From: Streptomyces antimycoticus
GTDB taxonomy: Bacteria; Actinomycetota; Actinomycetes; Streptomycetales; Streptomycetaceae
DNA length: 64,000 nt
Assembly (NCBI RefSeq): GCF_005405925.1
Contig: NZ_BJHV01000001.1
Span: 2,108,001 to 2,172,000, forward strand
Direction: 5' to 3'
Below the pieces are notes generated by a model. It was not told the origin of the DNA and ran no database searches. It saw only the letters and a list, made by a program, of their open reading frames with translations. Positions 25,138-33,424 of this stretch are shown here, one piece after another. The position numbers and the translations under genes were made by a program. Positions within the stretch are counted from its first letter, which is position 1. Each line of letters starts with the position of its first letter.

Positions 25138-25611
25138 ATGGACACCTCATCACCCTGGCTCGACGACGATCAGCAAGAGCTGTGGCAGGCCCTGCTCACC
25201 GTCGTCATCGCACTTCCGGCGGCCCTCGACCGTCAGCTGCAACGCGATGCGGGCATCTCCAACTTCGAATACGGCGTTCTGGCCCGGCTCTCCATGTCCG
25301 ACGAGGCCACCATGCGACTCAGCGACCTGGCCCGGGACTGCGACAGCACGCAGCCTCGCCTGTCGAAGGTGATGGACCGCTTCGAATCCCGCGACTGGGT
25401 CGTCCGCCGCCCCGACCCCACCGACGGCCGGTACACCCTCGCCACACTGACCGACACCGGCCGGCAGAAGGTCGTGGCGAGCGCACCGGAACACGTTGCG
25501 CAGGTGAAGCGACTCGTCTTCGATCCGCTCAGCGCCGCTCAACGCCGCCACCTCAGCGCCGCACTCACCCGCATCGCCGCCACCGTGCGCCAAGAAGTCG
25601 AAGGAGGGTGA
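25138..25611 (+). CDS. MarR-family transcriptional regulator
   Basis: 157 residues with the winged helix-turn-helix of MarR proteins: FEYGVLARLSMSDEATMRLS, LARDCDSTQPRLSKVMDRFE, then the wing WVVRRPDPTDGRYTLATLTD. ATG 25138 begins 14 bp after the third operator. It should bind the TTGCCYAGGCAA sites, repressing itself and the divergent MDR gene, and release on binding a phenolic or oxidising ligand; the ligand is unknown. Confidence 0.95.
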   Translation: MDTSSPWLDDDQQELWQALLTVVIALPAALDRQLQRDAGISNFEYGVLARLSMSDEATMRLSDLARDCDSTQPRLSKVMDRFESRDWVVRRPDPTDGRYTLATLTDTGRQKVVASAPEHVAQVKRLVFDPLSAAQRRHLSAALTRIAATVRQEVEGG

Positions 25612-25764
25612 GCCTCGTCCGACGCCCTGACGCTGTCGTTCCGACGCTGTCGTTCCATGGATGGTTCGGCTCAGCCGATCGGTGCGCTCGGAAACTCGCG
25701 ATTGTTCCGCCACAGGGCCGGCGGGAAGCTGATGGCATCCAAGCGGTTCCCCAGGAGAGGCCCG

Positions 25765-26445
25765 ATGACCATCGCCGCAATCGTAGGAACTTCCCTCGTC
25801 GACGAGATCGCCGAGCGTGATCCGGACCTGATCTCCGCCGGTGGCAGCCGTACGTGGGCGGTGTGCGGCCGCAACTTCGTCGTAGCGATCACCGAACTCG
25901 AACCGGGTGACCGCCTCACCGAACACCACCTGCCCGATGAGTACATGCTGCTCGTCGCGGACGACGCGGTGGTGAGCGTGGAGCACGACGGCCGGCCCCC
26001 TGTGTCCGTGCCCGAGCCCACACTTGTCGTCGTACCGGCCGGCACGAGCACGGTGCATGCGGCGGCGTCGACCACGGTGACGCGGGTGTTCACCGCCCGC
26101 TGCGACCAGCAGATGAGGCGGGCCGTCAACCATGCTGCCGGGGCCGACCCGCGAGCCGCACCGCTGCCGGAACCCACCGAGACCGGCGGCGACGGGATCC
26201 GGATACATCGCCTGGTTGCCCTGGCGTTCCGCCGCACGCTGGACCCCAACCGCCAGGAGGAGTTCCTGATGGGGCCGTCGCTGCGCGCGGAGGACCTTCC
26301 GCCCGAACTCGCCGGCCCGTGGAACGGACGGCATCTCGCCGGCGCGGGCAGTGACAACCTCATCCTGCCTCGGATCCGGTTGACCTCGCCGAGTGCGCCC
26401 ATGGCCGTGGGCGGGGCCTCTGGCTGCCGCCGCTGTCGGCGATGA
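25765..26445 (+). CDS. Cupin-like protein with an altered C-terminus
   Basis: 226 residues. The N-terminal half has cupin features (ITELEPGDRLTEHHLPDEYM, LLVADDAVVSVEHDGRPPVS, LVVVPAGTSTVHAA). The second half (EEFLMGPSLRAEDLPPELAG) resembles no enzyme I can name. CAGGAGAGG lies just upstream of ATG 25765. After about residue 206 (LILPRIRL) the sequence becomes low-complexity and overlaps an opposite-strand amidohydrolase remnant, so the original C-terminus may have been replaced at a rearrangement junction. Function unknown. Confidence 0.65.
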   Translation: MTIAAIVGTSLVDEIAERDPDLISAGGSRTWAVCGRNFVVAITELEPGDRLTEHHLPDEYMLLVADDAVVSVEHDGRPPVSVPEPTLVVVPAGTSTVHAAASTTVTRVFTARCDQQMRRAVNHAAGADPRAAPLPEPTETGGDGIRIHRLVALAFRRTLDPNRQEEFLMGPSLRAEDLPPELAGPWNGRHLAGAGSDNLILPRIRLTSPSAPMAVGGASGCRRCRR

Positions 26446-26686
26446 CGGCCAGTTCCTCGGTGCTGAGGCCGTTGGCGTGCATGAAGGTGGTACCGGGCAG
26501 CAGGGCACCGATCTCCCGCAGAGCGGTGACCAGGGCGTCGCTGTGCTCTGGCGTGTTCTGGATATCGGAGACGTCCTGAATGGTGGTGACGCCGGAGGCG
26601 AGCGTGGCGCGGGTGCTGAGGAGATCGCCGGTGTACAGGTCGTGCGGTGTCCTGGCGGGGCCGAAGTCGCCGAGGATGTTCTCCAT
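26432..26686 (-). pseudogene. Internally deleted amidohydrolase (TRZ/ATZ-like) fragment
   Basis: The minus frame reads MENILGDFGPARTPHDLYTG, LASGVTTIQDVSDIQNTPEH, ALREIGA and then jumps to LLPGTTFMHANGLSTEELAV and IADSGGS. In cytosine-deaminase/atrazine-hydrolase-type enzymes these segments are separated by well over 50 residues, so an in-frame deletion lies between ALREIGA and LLPGTTF. N-terminal metal-binding HxH and the C-terminal half are absent. Relic only. Confidence 0.6.
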
Positions 26687-26727
26687 GGATTGCGCACGGG
26701 TGTGGGCAGGATCGGCCCAGCGGCGTC

Positions 26728-27954
26728 CTACACCATCACGGACACCGTGCCCCGGATGCCGAACAGCGACTTCCCGTAGATCTCCGCGGCCACTTCGGGA
26801 TTGAGGACGGCGTGCCGGCTCCCGGTCTCGATGTCGCGCCAGATGCGCTGCAGCGGGTTGGCCTCGCCGAAGCTCGAAGCCCCCTGGGCCGAGCACACGA
26901 TGCGAACCGCCTCCCGCGCGTGGACCGCCGCCATTCCCGCGTCCATCCGCATCCGTGCCCGGGCATCGTAATCGGGGAAGACCCCGGTCCGTGCGGCCTC
27001 GTCGATGTCGGCGGCCGCGCGATAGGCGTGCAGCTGGGCGGAGTCGGCCAGCGAGGCCGCCTTCGCGGCGGCGAGTTGGATGGTGGGTGCCTCGGCCTGG
27101 GAGGCGTAGCTCGTCAGGGTCAGCGCTCGCCGCGGGGCCTTTTCCAGCAGGAGATCGACAGCGGCCGCGGCCAGTCCGAGCTGGGGCCCGGTCAACACGA
27201 GCGCGGCGGTCGGCACGAACGGTGCCCGGTAGAGCGCCTCGTCGGTGAAGGGAGTGGCGTAGCGGCCCTCGACGGCGTCGGGGACGGAGTGGAAGCGGTG
27301 TGCGGGTACGAAGGTGTCCTCGCCGACGAGCGTGTTCGACGCGGTTCCGCGCATGCCCGCCACGAACCAGGTGTCCTCGATGGCCAGCTCCGACATCGGC
27401 GCCAGCACCATGCCGACGGCGTCCGGCGTGCCCTCGGCGTCCGGCCGGGTGACCCCGAGGACCGCCCAGTCGGCGTGGGCGCACCCCGAGGCGGGGGCCC
27501 AGCGCCCGCTCACCCGATACCCGCCCTCGACCACGTGCGCGGTGCCCGAGGGGGTCACGACGCCGGCGACGCGGGCGTCGGGGGTGTGGGCCCATACGTC
27601 GTCCTGGGCCTGGGCCGGGAAGAGCCCGACGAACCACGCGTTGGCGTTGAGCAGTGAGGTCAGCCAGGCGGTGGAGCCACAGGCCCGCCCGACCTCGCGG
27701 CTGACCTCCAGCAGGGTGCGGTAGTCGCTCTGCAGGCCGCCGTAACGGGCGGGTTGCATCAGCGAGAGCAGACCGGCCTCGGCCAGGGCGGCGATGTTCT
27801 CGGCGGGAACCACGCGTTCGCGGTCGGTCCGATCGGCGCCCGCGGCGATCAGCGGTCCGAGGGTGGCGGCGCGCTCGACGAGCTCGGACCGCAGGGCGCG
27901 CGCGGGGTCGGTGGTGCGGGGAATGTCCAGGGTGATGGTCATCGTCGTCGTCAT
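26728..27954 (-). CDS. Flavin-dependent monooxygenase, acyl-CoA-dehydrogenase-like oxygenase
   Basis: 408 residues with the acyl-CoA-dehydrogenase fold, closest in layout to two-component group D monooxygenase oxygenases (HsaA, HpaB-like): IAALAEAGLLSLMQPARYGG, EVGRACGSTAWLTSLLNANA, YRVSGRWAPASGCAHADWAV, and a C-terminal CSAQGASSFGEANPLQRIWR, DIETGSRHAVLNPEV. No catalytic glutamate of acyl-CoA dehydrogenases is apparent. It lies 31 bp downstream of a flavin reductase gene on the same strand, which would supply FMNH2 or FADH2. Probably hydroxylates a small aromatic or polyketide-like substrate. Confidence 0.9.
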   Translation of the reverse strand: MTTTMTITLDIPRTTDPARALRSELVERAATLGPLIAAGADRTDRERVVPAENIAALAEAGLLSLMQPARYGGLQSDYRTLLEVSREVGRACGSTAWLTSLLNANAWFVGLFPAQAQDDVWAHTPDARVAGVVTPSGTAHVVEGGYRVSGRWAPASGCAHADWAVLGVTRPDAEGTPDAVGMVLAPMSELAIEDTWFVAGMRGTASNTLVGEDTFVPAHRFHSVPDAVEGRYATPFTDEALYRAPFVPTAALVLTGPQLGLAAAAVDLLLEKAPRRALTLTSYASQAEAPTIQLAAAKAASLADSAQLHAYRAAADIDEAARTGVFPDYDARARMRMDAGMAAVHAREAVRIVCSAQGASSFGEANPLQRIWRDIETGSRHAVLNPEVAAEIYGKSLFGIRGTVSVMV

Positions 27955-27985
27955 TTCGGTGTCGAAGATCAGGTGGGGGGACGGG

Positions 27986-28477
27986 TCAGCTCGCGACGGC
28001 GAGAGGGGTGTGCGTGCCGAAGACCCGGCGCGCGTAGATCAGCGGGGCCGCGGGGGTCGGCTCGGCCTCCTCGACGCAGACGACGAGCAGGATGTGGTCG
28101 CCACCGTCCACGTGGCGTTCGACGTGTCCCGCCGTCCAGCCCGCGGACTCGGGCAGATAGGGCAGTCCGGCGCGGAGGGTCCAGGTGACGCCGTCGAACT
28201 TCGAGCCCGATCCCCTCCGGCGGGCGAACGTCGATGCCAGTTCCCGCTGGTGGGCGCCGAGGATATTCACTCCCACCCGGTCCCCCGGCTGGAGGTGGGG
28301 CAGCAGCCGTGAGGCGCGGTCCAGGGCGAAGCTCACCAGTGGAGGGTCGAGCGAGAGCGAGGCAAGACTCGACACGGTGGTGCCGTGCGGTCGGCCGTCG
28401 GCGGTCGTCGCCGTCACCACGGTGACCGGCGAGCACACCCCGCTCATCAGCTCGACAAAGGTCTCTCGGTTGATCAT
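27986..28477 (-). CDS. Flavin reductase (reductase of a two-component monooxygenase)
   Basis: 163 residues of the flavin-reductase-like FMN-binding split-barrel family: MSGVCSPVTVVTATTADGRP, HGTTVSSLASLSLDPPLVSF, and the C-terminal HVDGGDHILLVVCVEEAE, the usual GDHxxxxG-type motif. It uses NAD(P)H to make reduced flavin for the oxygenase encoded just downstream. ATG 28477 was chosen by domain start. Upstream lie the 21-bp repeats, the heptad-repeat ORF and the PucR gene, all on the same strand, so transcription may begin in the 115-bp gap or further upstream. Confidence 0.93.
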   Translation of the reverse strand: MINRETFVELMSGVCSPVTVVTATTADGRPHGTTVSSLASLSLDPPLVSFALDRASRLLPHLQPGDRVGVNILGAHQRELASTFARRRGSGSKFDGVTWTLRAGLPYLPESAGWTAGHVERHVDGGDHILLVVCVEEAEPTPAAPLIYARRVFGTHTPLAVAS

Positions 28478-28592
28478 CGTGCGCCTCCCGTGGGCATGGG
28501 TTGGTCTGTCGGGATGCGTGGTGTTGTGTGGCCTCGCGTCCGACAGCACACAGTGAACTCCGGCTCCCGGGGCGGGCGCTTGGTCTGTCGGG

Positions 28593-28826
28593 TCAGGATT
28601 CCGGCCGCCCGTTGAGCTGCGGCACCGGTCTGTTGGTCTGCCACACGGGTCCGTTGATGTGCCGCACCGGTCCGTTGGTCTGCCACACGAGCGCGTTGGT
28701 TTGCCACACCTGTCCGTTGGTCTGCCACACGAGTCCGTTGACGTGCCGCACCGGTCCGTTGGGCTGCCACACGCGCCCGTTGGGCTGCCGCACCGGTCCG
28801 GGTCGGGACCGGCACTCCGGGCTCAC
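28593..28826 (-). CDS. Heptapeptide-repeat small protein, coupled to PucR (putative)
   Basis: 77 residues from GTG 28826, which overlaps the PucR stop codon (GTGA, 28823-28826). After MSPECRSRPGP the sequence is about nine 7-residue repeats of the form V-W/R-Q/H-x-N-G-x (VRQPNGR, VWQPNGP, VRHVNGL, VWQTNGQ, VWQTNAL, VWQTNGP, VRHINGP, VWQTNRP, VPQLNGR), then PES. Each repeat is one 21-bp DNA unit. Six of seven consensus codons end in G or C, as in real genes here, but one plus-strand frame scores the same. Family unknown to me. It may instead be a non-coding repeat array. Confidence 0.4.
   Translation of the reverse strand: MSPECRSRPGPVRQPNGRVWQPNGPVRHVNGLVWQTNGQVWQTNALVWQTNGPVRHINGPVWQTNRPVPQLNGRPES
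28599..28800. repeat. 21-bp tandem repeat array, about 9.6 units
   Basis: Units begin at 28599, 28620, 28641, 28662, 28683, 28704, 28725, 28746 and 28767, with a partial unit from 28788. Consensus on the plus strand is CCACACCGGTCCGTTGGTCTG minus one base in places of the 21-mer's variable middle; alternate units tend to begin CCGCAC. The period equals two helical turns, so a protein binding each unit would meet the same DNA face. It lies between the PucR stop and the flavin reductase start. Confidence 0.9.
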
Positions 28827-30172
28827 CGCTCTGCGTCGTCGCGGGGCACGAGGACCGCGTCCCCCAGTTCCTCGGCGAGTGCCAGTGCGGTGTGGAGGGT
28901 GAAGAGGCGGTCGTCGAGGCCGTGTCCCAGCACCTCCTGGGCCCGCTTCACGCGGTAGGTCACGGTCCCCCTGGCCACGTGCAGGCGTCGGGCGACATCC
29001 ACGAGGCTGCGCTCGGCGCCGATGTAGTGGTACAGCGTGGTCCGCAGCGCCTCCATCGACGCGCTGCGGGTGGCGAGCCCGCCGAGTTCGTGTCGTACGA
29101 AGTCACCGGCCGCGTCGAGATCGGTGGCAAGCAGCGCGATGGCGGCCACGTCGGCGTAGGCGGTCGCATGCCGCGGCACCCGCCCGGCCTCGCGCCGCAG
29201 TCGCTCGACCCGCTCCGCGCGCCGGGCCTCGCGGTGAGAGCGGCGGAAGCCCTCGACACCGCGGCCCGGAGTCCCGAAGGCCGCCTGCGTCCGCTGCCGG
29301 GACAGTGCGTCCGCGATGGTCTCCCACGAACCGGTGCGGCGCGTGCCGTCCGAAGGCACCGTGCCCCACGCCCACAGCCGCCCCGAGGCCACGGGGACGA
29401 CCAGCGTCGTGGTGGCGCCCCGGGCCCAGAGCGCCTCGGTGGCCGCCGCCTGCAGTGTGGAGCTGCCGTTCGGCGCGTCCGACCACACCACCACCGCCTC
29501 GTGGGTCCGCCGCAGGTCGTAGCCGAGCACACGCGACGCCTCGCCGACATCGGTCGTCGTGGCATCACTCAGCAGGGAACGCACCATGTCGGCCCGGGCC
29601 GCGGCCGCGCTGGTGCTCCACACCTCGTGCTCCACCAGGTACGCGCGGATCATGGTGTCGGAGAGGTCATCGACGTAGGAGAACAGCTCCCGGGAGATCG
29701 CCGTGACCTCATCGACCGCCGCCTCCGGGTCGACCAGCTCGGCACAGGCCCGCAGGAACGCCTCGGTCGTTGCCGCATGCCCGATCCGGACGCCGTGCAA
29801 CACCCGCTCGAGCGGTACGGCCCGATGGACGAACTCGTGGATGCCCTCCAGGATCGCCTCATCGGTGGGCGGGGCGGCTGCCGGGCCTTCCACCAGGGTG
29901 AACAGCGCCCGCAGGGTGGTCGCTTCATTGCCTCGGCGGAGCAGCTCGACCGCGGCCGGGCTCCCGCCGAGGGCCGGCACCTCGCCGACGATCCGCCGCA
30001 CGACCACGGAATTCAGCTCGATCGCCCAGCGCACGGGGTCCGCACCGACGCGCGCGACGGCGTCCTCGACGACCGCGCGCGGGCTCGCCGCTCGATCCAC
30101 GTCGACCTCACCCCGCGGACCCAGCCGCGCGATCCAGGCCCGTCGCGGCCGCGGCCCACCGGTCTCGGTCAC
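28823..30172 (-). CDS. PucR-family transcriptional regulator
   Basis: 449 residues from GTG 30172. The C-terminal helix-turn-helix is SLVDVARRLHVARGTVTYRV followed by KRAQEVLG, the PucR/CdaR type; the centre has a GGDEF-like CdaR domain (LRRTHEAVVVWSDAP ... RQRTQAAFGTPGRGVEGFRR), and the N-terminus resembles the RsbRD-like sensory region of such regulators (VVVRRIVGEVPALGG ... VHRAVPLERVLHGVRIGHAA). It lies upstream of, and on the same strand as, the flavin reductase/monooxygenase pair, and its stop overlaps the heptad-repeat ORF. Likely regulates those genes; on its other side is a decayed LysR gene. Confidence 0.92.
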   Translation of the reverse strand: MTETGGPRPRRAWIARLGPRGEVDVDRAASPRAVVEDAVARVGADPVRWAIELNSVVVRRIVGEVPALGGSPAAVELLRRGNEATTLRALFTLVEGPAAAPPTDEAILEGIHEFVHRAVPLERVLHGVRIGHAATTEAFLRACAELVDPEAAVDEVTAISRELFSYVDDLSDTMIRAYLVEHEVWSTSAAAARADMVRSLLSDATTTDVGEASRVLGYDLRRTHEAVVVWSDAPNGSSTLQAAATEALWARGATTTLVVPVASGRLWAWGTVPSDGTRRTGSWETIADALSRQRTQAAFGTPGRGVEGFRRSHREARRAERVERLRREAGRVPRHATAYADVAAIALLATDLDAAGDFVRHELGGLATRSASMEALRTTLYHYIGAERSLVDVARRLHVARGTVTYRVKRAQEVLGHGLDDRLFTLHTALALAEELGDAVLVPRDDAER

Positions 30173-30235
30173 ACTGTCTCCCTCGGGCTACGCACGCCGC
30201 GGCGCGGTCATCGATCCCGGTCGCGGTGATCGGAT

Positions 30236-31085
30236 GTGACGCCCATACTCGGTCCAACGCGAGGGGCTGATCAACTGCGAATTGAACGCAGCCTCGGCAG
30301 CCGGCTCGTCGAGCGTACGAGCCGAAGGGTGCGACTGCCCCCTTCGGCGCCGAGTTCGCGGCCGCGATCCGGGGGCCCATCGAGGCGTTGCACCAGGCCC
30401 ACCGGACCGCCCGCCTGCGCTCGGCGCGCCATCGTGACCTCGTCGTCGCCCACACCCCGGAGCTGGGGCAGCTGATCCTGCCCGGACTGGTCGACGCCTG
30501 GCCCGGCGCCACCGCCGACGACGAGCCCCGGGGCCGGTGGCGTCCGGTCCCCATGCACACCCCGAGCAACTGGCCGCCGTGGCGAACGGCGAGGTGGACG
30601 TGGGCCTGTGCTGGTCGGTCCCCGAGCAACCCGGGATCGCCAGTGCCGTGCTCGGCGAGTTCCCGCTGGTCGCCGTGGTGCAGGCGGCGGATCCGCTGGC
30701 GAGCCGCCGCGAGGTGACGCTCACCGACCTCCGCATCCGTCAGATCCTGATCACTCCGCGTGCCGACAACCCCTACCTCGAGAGCCGGCTGCAGGCGGAC
30801 ATCATCCGGGCCGGTATCCCCCGTACTCACATCGAGGAGGTGGGGCGCTATGACGAGCTTGCCGTGCACGTGGCCACGCGCGGACACGTGGGGGTCCACC
30901 CCGGGCCGATCGCGTTCACCAATCCCCTGTCCACGGTCGTGTTCCGGCCGATCGCCGACGCCTCCGACCGTGTCCGGATCTGTGCGATCAGCCGCGCGGA
31001 GGCCCGCGACGGTTCCATCGCGGCGCTCATCGCGAGCTTGCGGTCGATCGTCGGTTCGCTCGACATCGACGACAAGCTCATGTGA
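30236..31085 (+). pseudogene. LysR-family regulator with two frameshifts
   Basis: Three frames together make one LysR protein. Frame 1 (30236-30340) gives LRIERSLGSRLVERTSRRVR and LPPS, the end of the helix-turn-helix. Frame 2 gives FGAEFAAAIRGPIEALHQAH, RDLVVAHTPELGQLILPGLV. Frame 3 (from about 30537) gives HPEQLAAVANGEVDVGLCWS through the rest of the substrate-binding domain to TGA 31085. The first shift fits loss of one C near 30335-30342 (CTGCCCCCTTC for expected CTGACCCCCTTC). The first 20 or so residues are missing too. Confidence 0.8.
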
Positions 31086-31299
31086 ACCACCCGGCGTGTG
31101 CGGGGGCGACCGCCCGCGGCCCTGAGGCGGGGCTTCTCGTCTCCAGGCCCGGCGCATTGCCCCCTGGGGCTATCCCCCGCTGCCTCCCTGGGGCGGGCCG
31201 GATTGTCGGGACCGTGCGGGAAACGGGAGTGTGCTGAGGCATGACGAAGCCTCACGGAACGCTCAGGAACACCATCCTGCCCTCCGCGTTATCGCCTCC

Positions 31300-31830
31300 C
31301 GCGCCACTGTCCGCCACCCGGCGCGGTTTCCTCCGCGAAGTCGGCTTCGCCAACACCTCCGTGCTGGGCGCGGCAGGGGCGCCCGTCTCCACGGGGCAGG
31401 ATCTCACCGCGTATTTCTCGGCCCAGTTGGCCGGTGAGTTGCTGCCGCCCGAGGCGCTCGCGCAGATGCGGGCGACCGTGCCGTGCGACCTCGCCCAGGG
31501 CGTCGAGTACGGCCTCGGGCCGGCCCGGTACCCGATCAGCGGGGATGCCGGGGGCTGCTGGTGCTGGGGCACGGTGGCACCGTCGAGGGAACGCGCACCC
31601 GCGGCGGCGTCACGGAGGACGACCGGGCGGTGCTCGTCGCGGTCAACGAGATCTCCCCGAACCCCGAGGGATCGCAAGCCGTCATCGACACCGTCGACCG
31701 GATCTTCCAGGCCGTCCCCCACAGGGACCACCGGACGAAAGCGCACCGGACGAAAGCGCACCGGAGGAAAGCGAGCCAGACGGAAAAGCACCGGAGCGAA
31801 ACGCAGACGAAGGGCGGCTCTCCGTCATGA
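31300..31830 (+). pseudogene. Class C beta-lactamase/DD-carboxypeptidase-like serine hydrolase, 3' relic
   Basis: One frame reads GFANTSVLGAAGAPVSTGQD, LTAYFSAQLAGELLPPEALA, GVEYGLGPARYPISG; after about 31550 the matching sequence continues in another frame as LGHGGTVEGTRTRGGVTEDD, RAVLVAVNEISPNPEGSQAV, IDTVDRIFQAVP. This is the C-terminal part of a secreted serine hydrolase with a frameshift. The active-site SxxK and YxN regions are missing. The second frame runs on through 15-bp repeats and ends at TGA 31828-31830, overlapping the ATG of the next gene. Confidence 0.65.
31729..31803 (+). repeat. 15-bp tandem repeat before the secreted peptidase gene
   Basis: CACCGGACGAAAGCG twice (31729-31758), CACCGGAGGAAAGCG (31759-31773), then two degenerate copies up to 31803. 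In the relic frame it reads as lysine-rich HRTKA repeats; in another as acidic PDESA repeats. It is probably part of the leader of the peptidase gene. Confidence 0.75.
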
Positions 31831-33392
31831 ACCCACGCATCACACGCACCGCCGCCATCACCACACTGGCCGCGGCGCTGGCCTTCACCGGGAGCCCCAC
31901 CCTCGCCCAGGCCACCGCCGCACCGAGCGTGAACCACGCGACGACCGAGGCGGAGGGGCCCGACTCGCTTCGCCCCTTCGTCGAACAGCGCCCCCACTGG
32001 ACGGCATGCGACCACAAGGAGCTGGACGCGGCCGGTGCCCGCTGCGCCACCATCCGCGTGCCGCTGGACTACCGGAACCCTCAGGGGGCCACCCTGACCC
32101 TCGGGTTCTCCCGCATCAAGGCCACCGACACCGCGCACCGCATCGGGGTGATGATGCACAACTCCGGTGGCCCCGGCGGGAACACCCTCGACATGCCGCT
32201 GTACGACGCGCCTGCCATGGGCAGGCGACTGGCCGCCCGCTTCGACCTGATCGGCATGGACCCACGCGGTGTGGGCCGCAGCAGCCCGCTGCGCTGCGGC
32301 ACCTCCGGCCACTGGCTGCGCTCGGCCGGATACGACGACACGGGGTTCCGGGCCCAGGCCCGGTACGAAGCGGACCTGGTGAAGAGCTGCCGGCGCGTGT
32401 ACGGGAAGGGCATGTCGTATCTGCGCCACTTCACCACCCGTAACACCGCGCGGGACATGGATGTGCTCCGGGCTGTCCTGGGCGAGCGGAAGACCTCGTA
32501 CTTCGGGATCTCGTACGGCACCTACCTCGGTGCCGCCTACGCGGCGATGTTCCCGGGCCGTACCGACCGGCTGCTGCTGGACAGCGCGATCGACCCGGCC
32601 CGGTGGAATGTCCGGGCGTTCCGCGACGCGGCCGTGGCGAACGAGGCGTTCCTCGACACCTGGGCGGCCTGGGCCGCCCGCCGCCACAGCGTCTACGGGT
32701 TCGGCGACACTCCGGCGAAGGTCCGGGCGACCGTCGAGGGGATTGCCCGGCAGGCGGCCCGCACACCCCTGCGGGTGGGCCCGTACACCGCAGACGGCCA
32801 GCAGGTGCCGGCCGTACTGGCGGATGTGATGGCCGACGACCGGGAGTTCGCCCGCGCGGCGAAAAACATCCGGGTGCTCCACGACGCGGCCCGGGGCCGC
32901 ACCGTCGAGCCGACCGAGGAACTGCGCGCCGCGCTCGGCCTTCCGGACGACACCTCGGACATCCAGAACTCCCTCCAGCTCGCCCTGCTGTGCGGGGACC
33001 GCGCCGCGCCACGGGACCTGTCCTGGTACCGGCGCAACGTCGAACGCGGCCGGGCGACGATGCCGGTGTACGGACCGCTGTTCAACGGCGTGCACCCGTG
33101 TGCGCTCTGGCCCAACACACCACTGGAGCCGCCCGTGACCGGTGGCAACGACGCACCGGGCCTGATCGTCCAGGCCACCGGCGACCCGCGCACCAGTTAT
33201 GGCAACGGGCAGGGGCTCCACCGGAAGATGCCGAACTCCCGGCTGATCACCCTGAGGGCACAGGTGCACGGCGTCTACACCGTCTACCCGAACCGATGCG
33301 TCTACCGCCAGGTCAACGACTATCTGCGAACCGGCGAACTGCCCGCGCGGAACACGGTCTGTGACAAGGACCCGGGGAACGACACGCGCTGA
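31827..33392 (+). CDS. Secreted TAP-like alpha/beta-hydrolase (tripeptidyl aminopeptidase family)
   Basis: 521 residues. A Sec signal peptide (TRTAAITTLAAALAFTGSPT with cleavage near AQATA) precedes an alpha/beta hydrolase: RVPLDYRNPQGATLTLGFSR, oxyanion region NSGGPGGNT, GMDPRGVGRSSPL, nucleophile elbow TSYFGISYGTYLGAAYA, and the C-terminal TAP-like domain with the Asp in ATGDPRTSYGNG and His in AQVHGVYTVYPN. Such Streptomyces exoenzymes remove N-terminal tripeptides or similar. ATG 31827 has AAGGGCGG upstream and overlaps the stop of the upstream frame. A strong terminator follows. Confidence 0.93.
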   Translation: MNPRITRTAAITTLAAALAFTGSPTLAQATAAPSVNHATTEAEGPDSLRPFVEQRPHWTACDHKELDAAGARCATIRVPLDYRNPQGATLTLGFSRIKATDTAHRIGVMMHNSGGPGGNTLDMPLYDAPAMGRRLAARFDLIGMDPRGVGRSSPLRCGTSGHWLRSAGYDDTGFRAQARYEADLVKSCRRVYGKGMSYLRHFTTRNTARDMDVLRAVLGERKTSYFGISYGTYLGAAYAAMFPGRTDRLLLDSAIDPARWNVRAFRDAAVANEAFLDTWAAWAARRHSVYGFGDTPAKVRATVEGIARQAARTPLRVGPYTADGQQVPAVLADVMADDREFARAAKNIRVLHDAARGRTVEPTEELRAALGLPDDTSDIQNSLQLALLCGDRAAPRDLSWYRRNVERGRATMPVYGPLFNGVHPCALWPNTPLEPPVTGGNDAPGLIVQATGDPRTSYGNGQGLHRKMPNSRLITLRAQVHGVYTVYPNRCVYRQVNDYLRTGELPARNTVCDKDPGNDTR

Positions 33393-33424
33393 GGACCCGC
33401 CGGATCGGCGTGGCGGGTAACACC

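Noticed and set aside
28599..28800. CRISPR array
   Set aside because: Direct repeats have no spacers between them; the 21-bp units are strictly contiguous, and no cas genes are present.
28474..28815. Minus-strand Ala/Arg/Gln repeat frame (RTGAAHQ type) over the same array
   Set aside because: Lower GC3 than the VWQTNGP frame, start not linked to PucR, and it overlaps the flavin reductase start.
28501..28902. Plus-strand Cys/His repeat frame (HTGPLVC repeats) over the 21-bp array
   Set aside because: It has no ribosome site, is antisense to the end of PucR and is not coupled to any gene. Its GC3 is as good as that of the minus frame, so it was considered, but the minus frame has the GTGA overlap.
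31536..33269. Minus-strand frame of 577 codons opposite the secreted peptidase
   Set aside because: No motif, and it is antisense to a gene with a signal peptide and complete catalytic residues.
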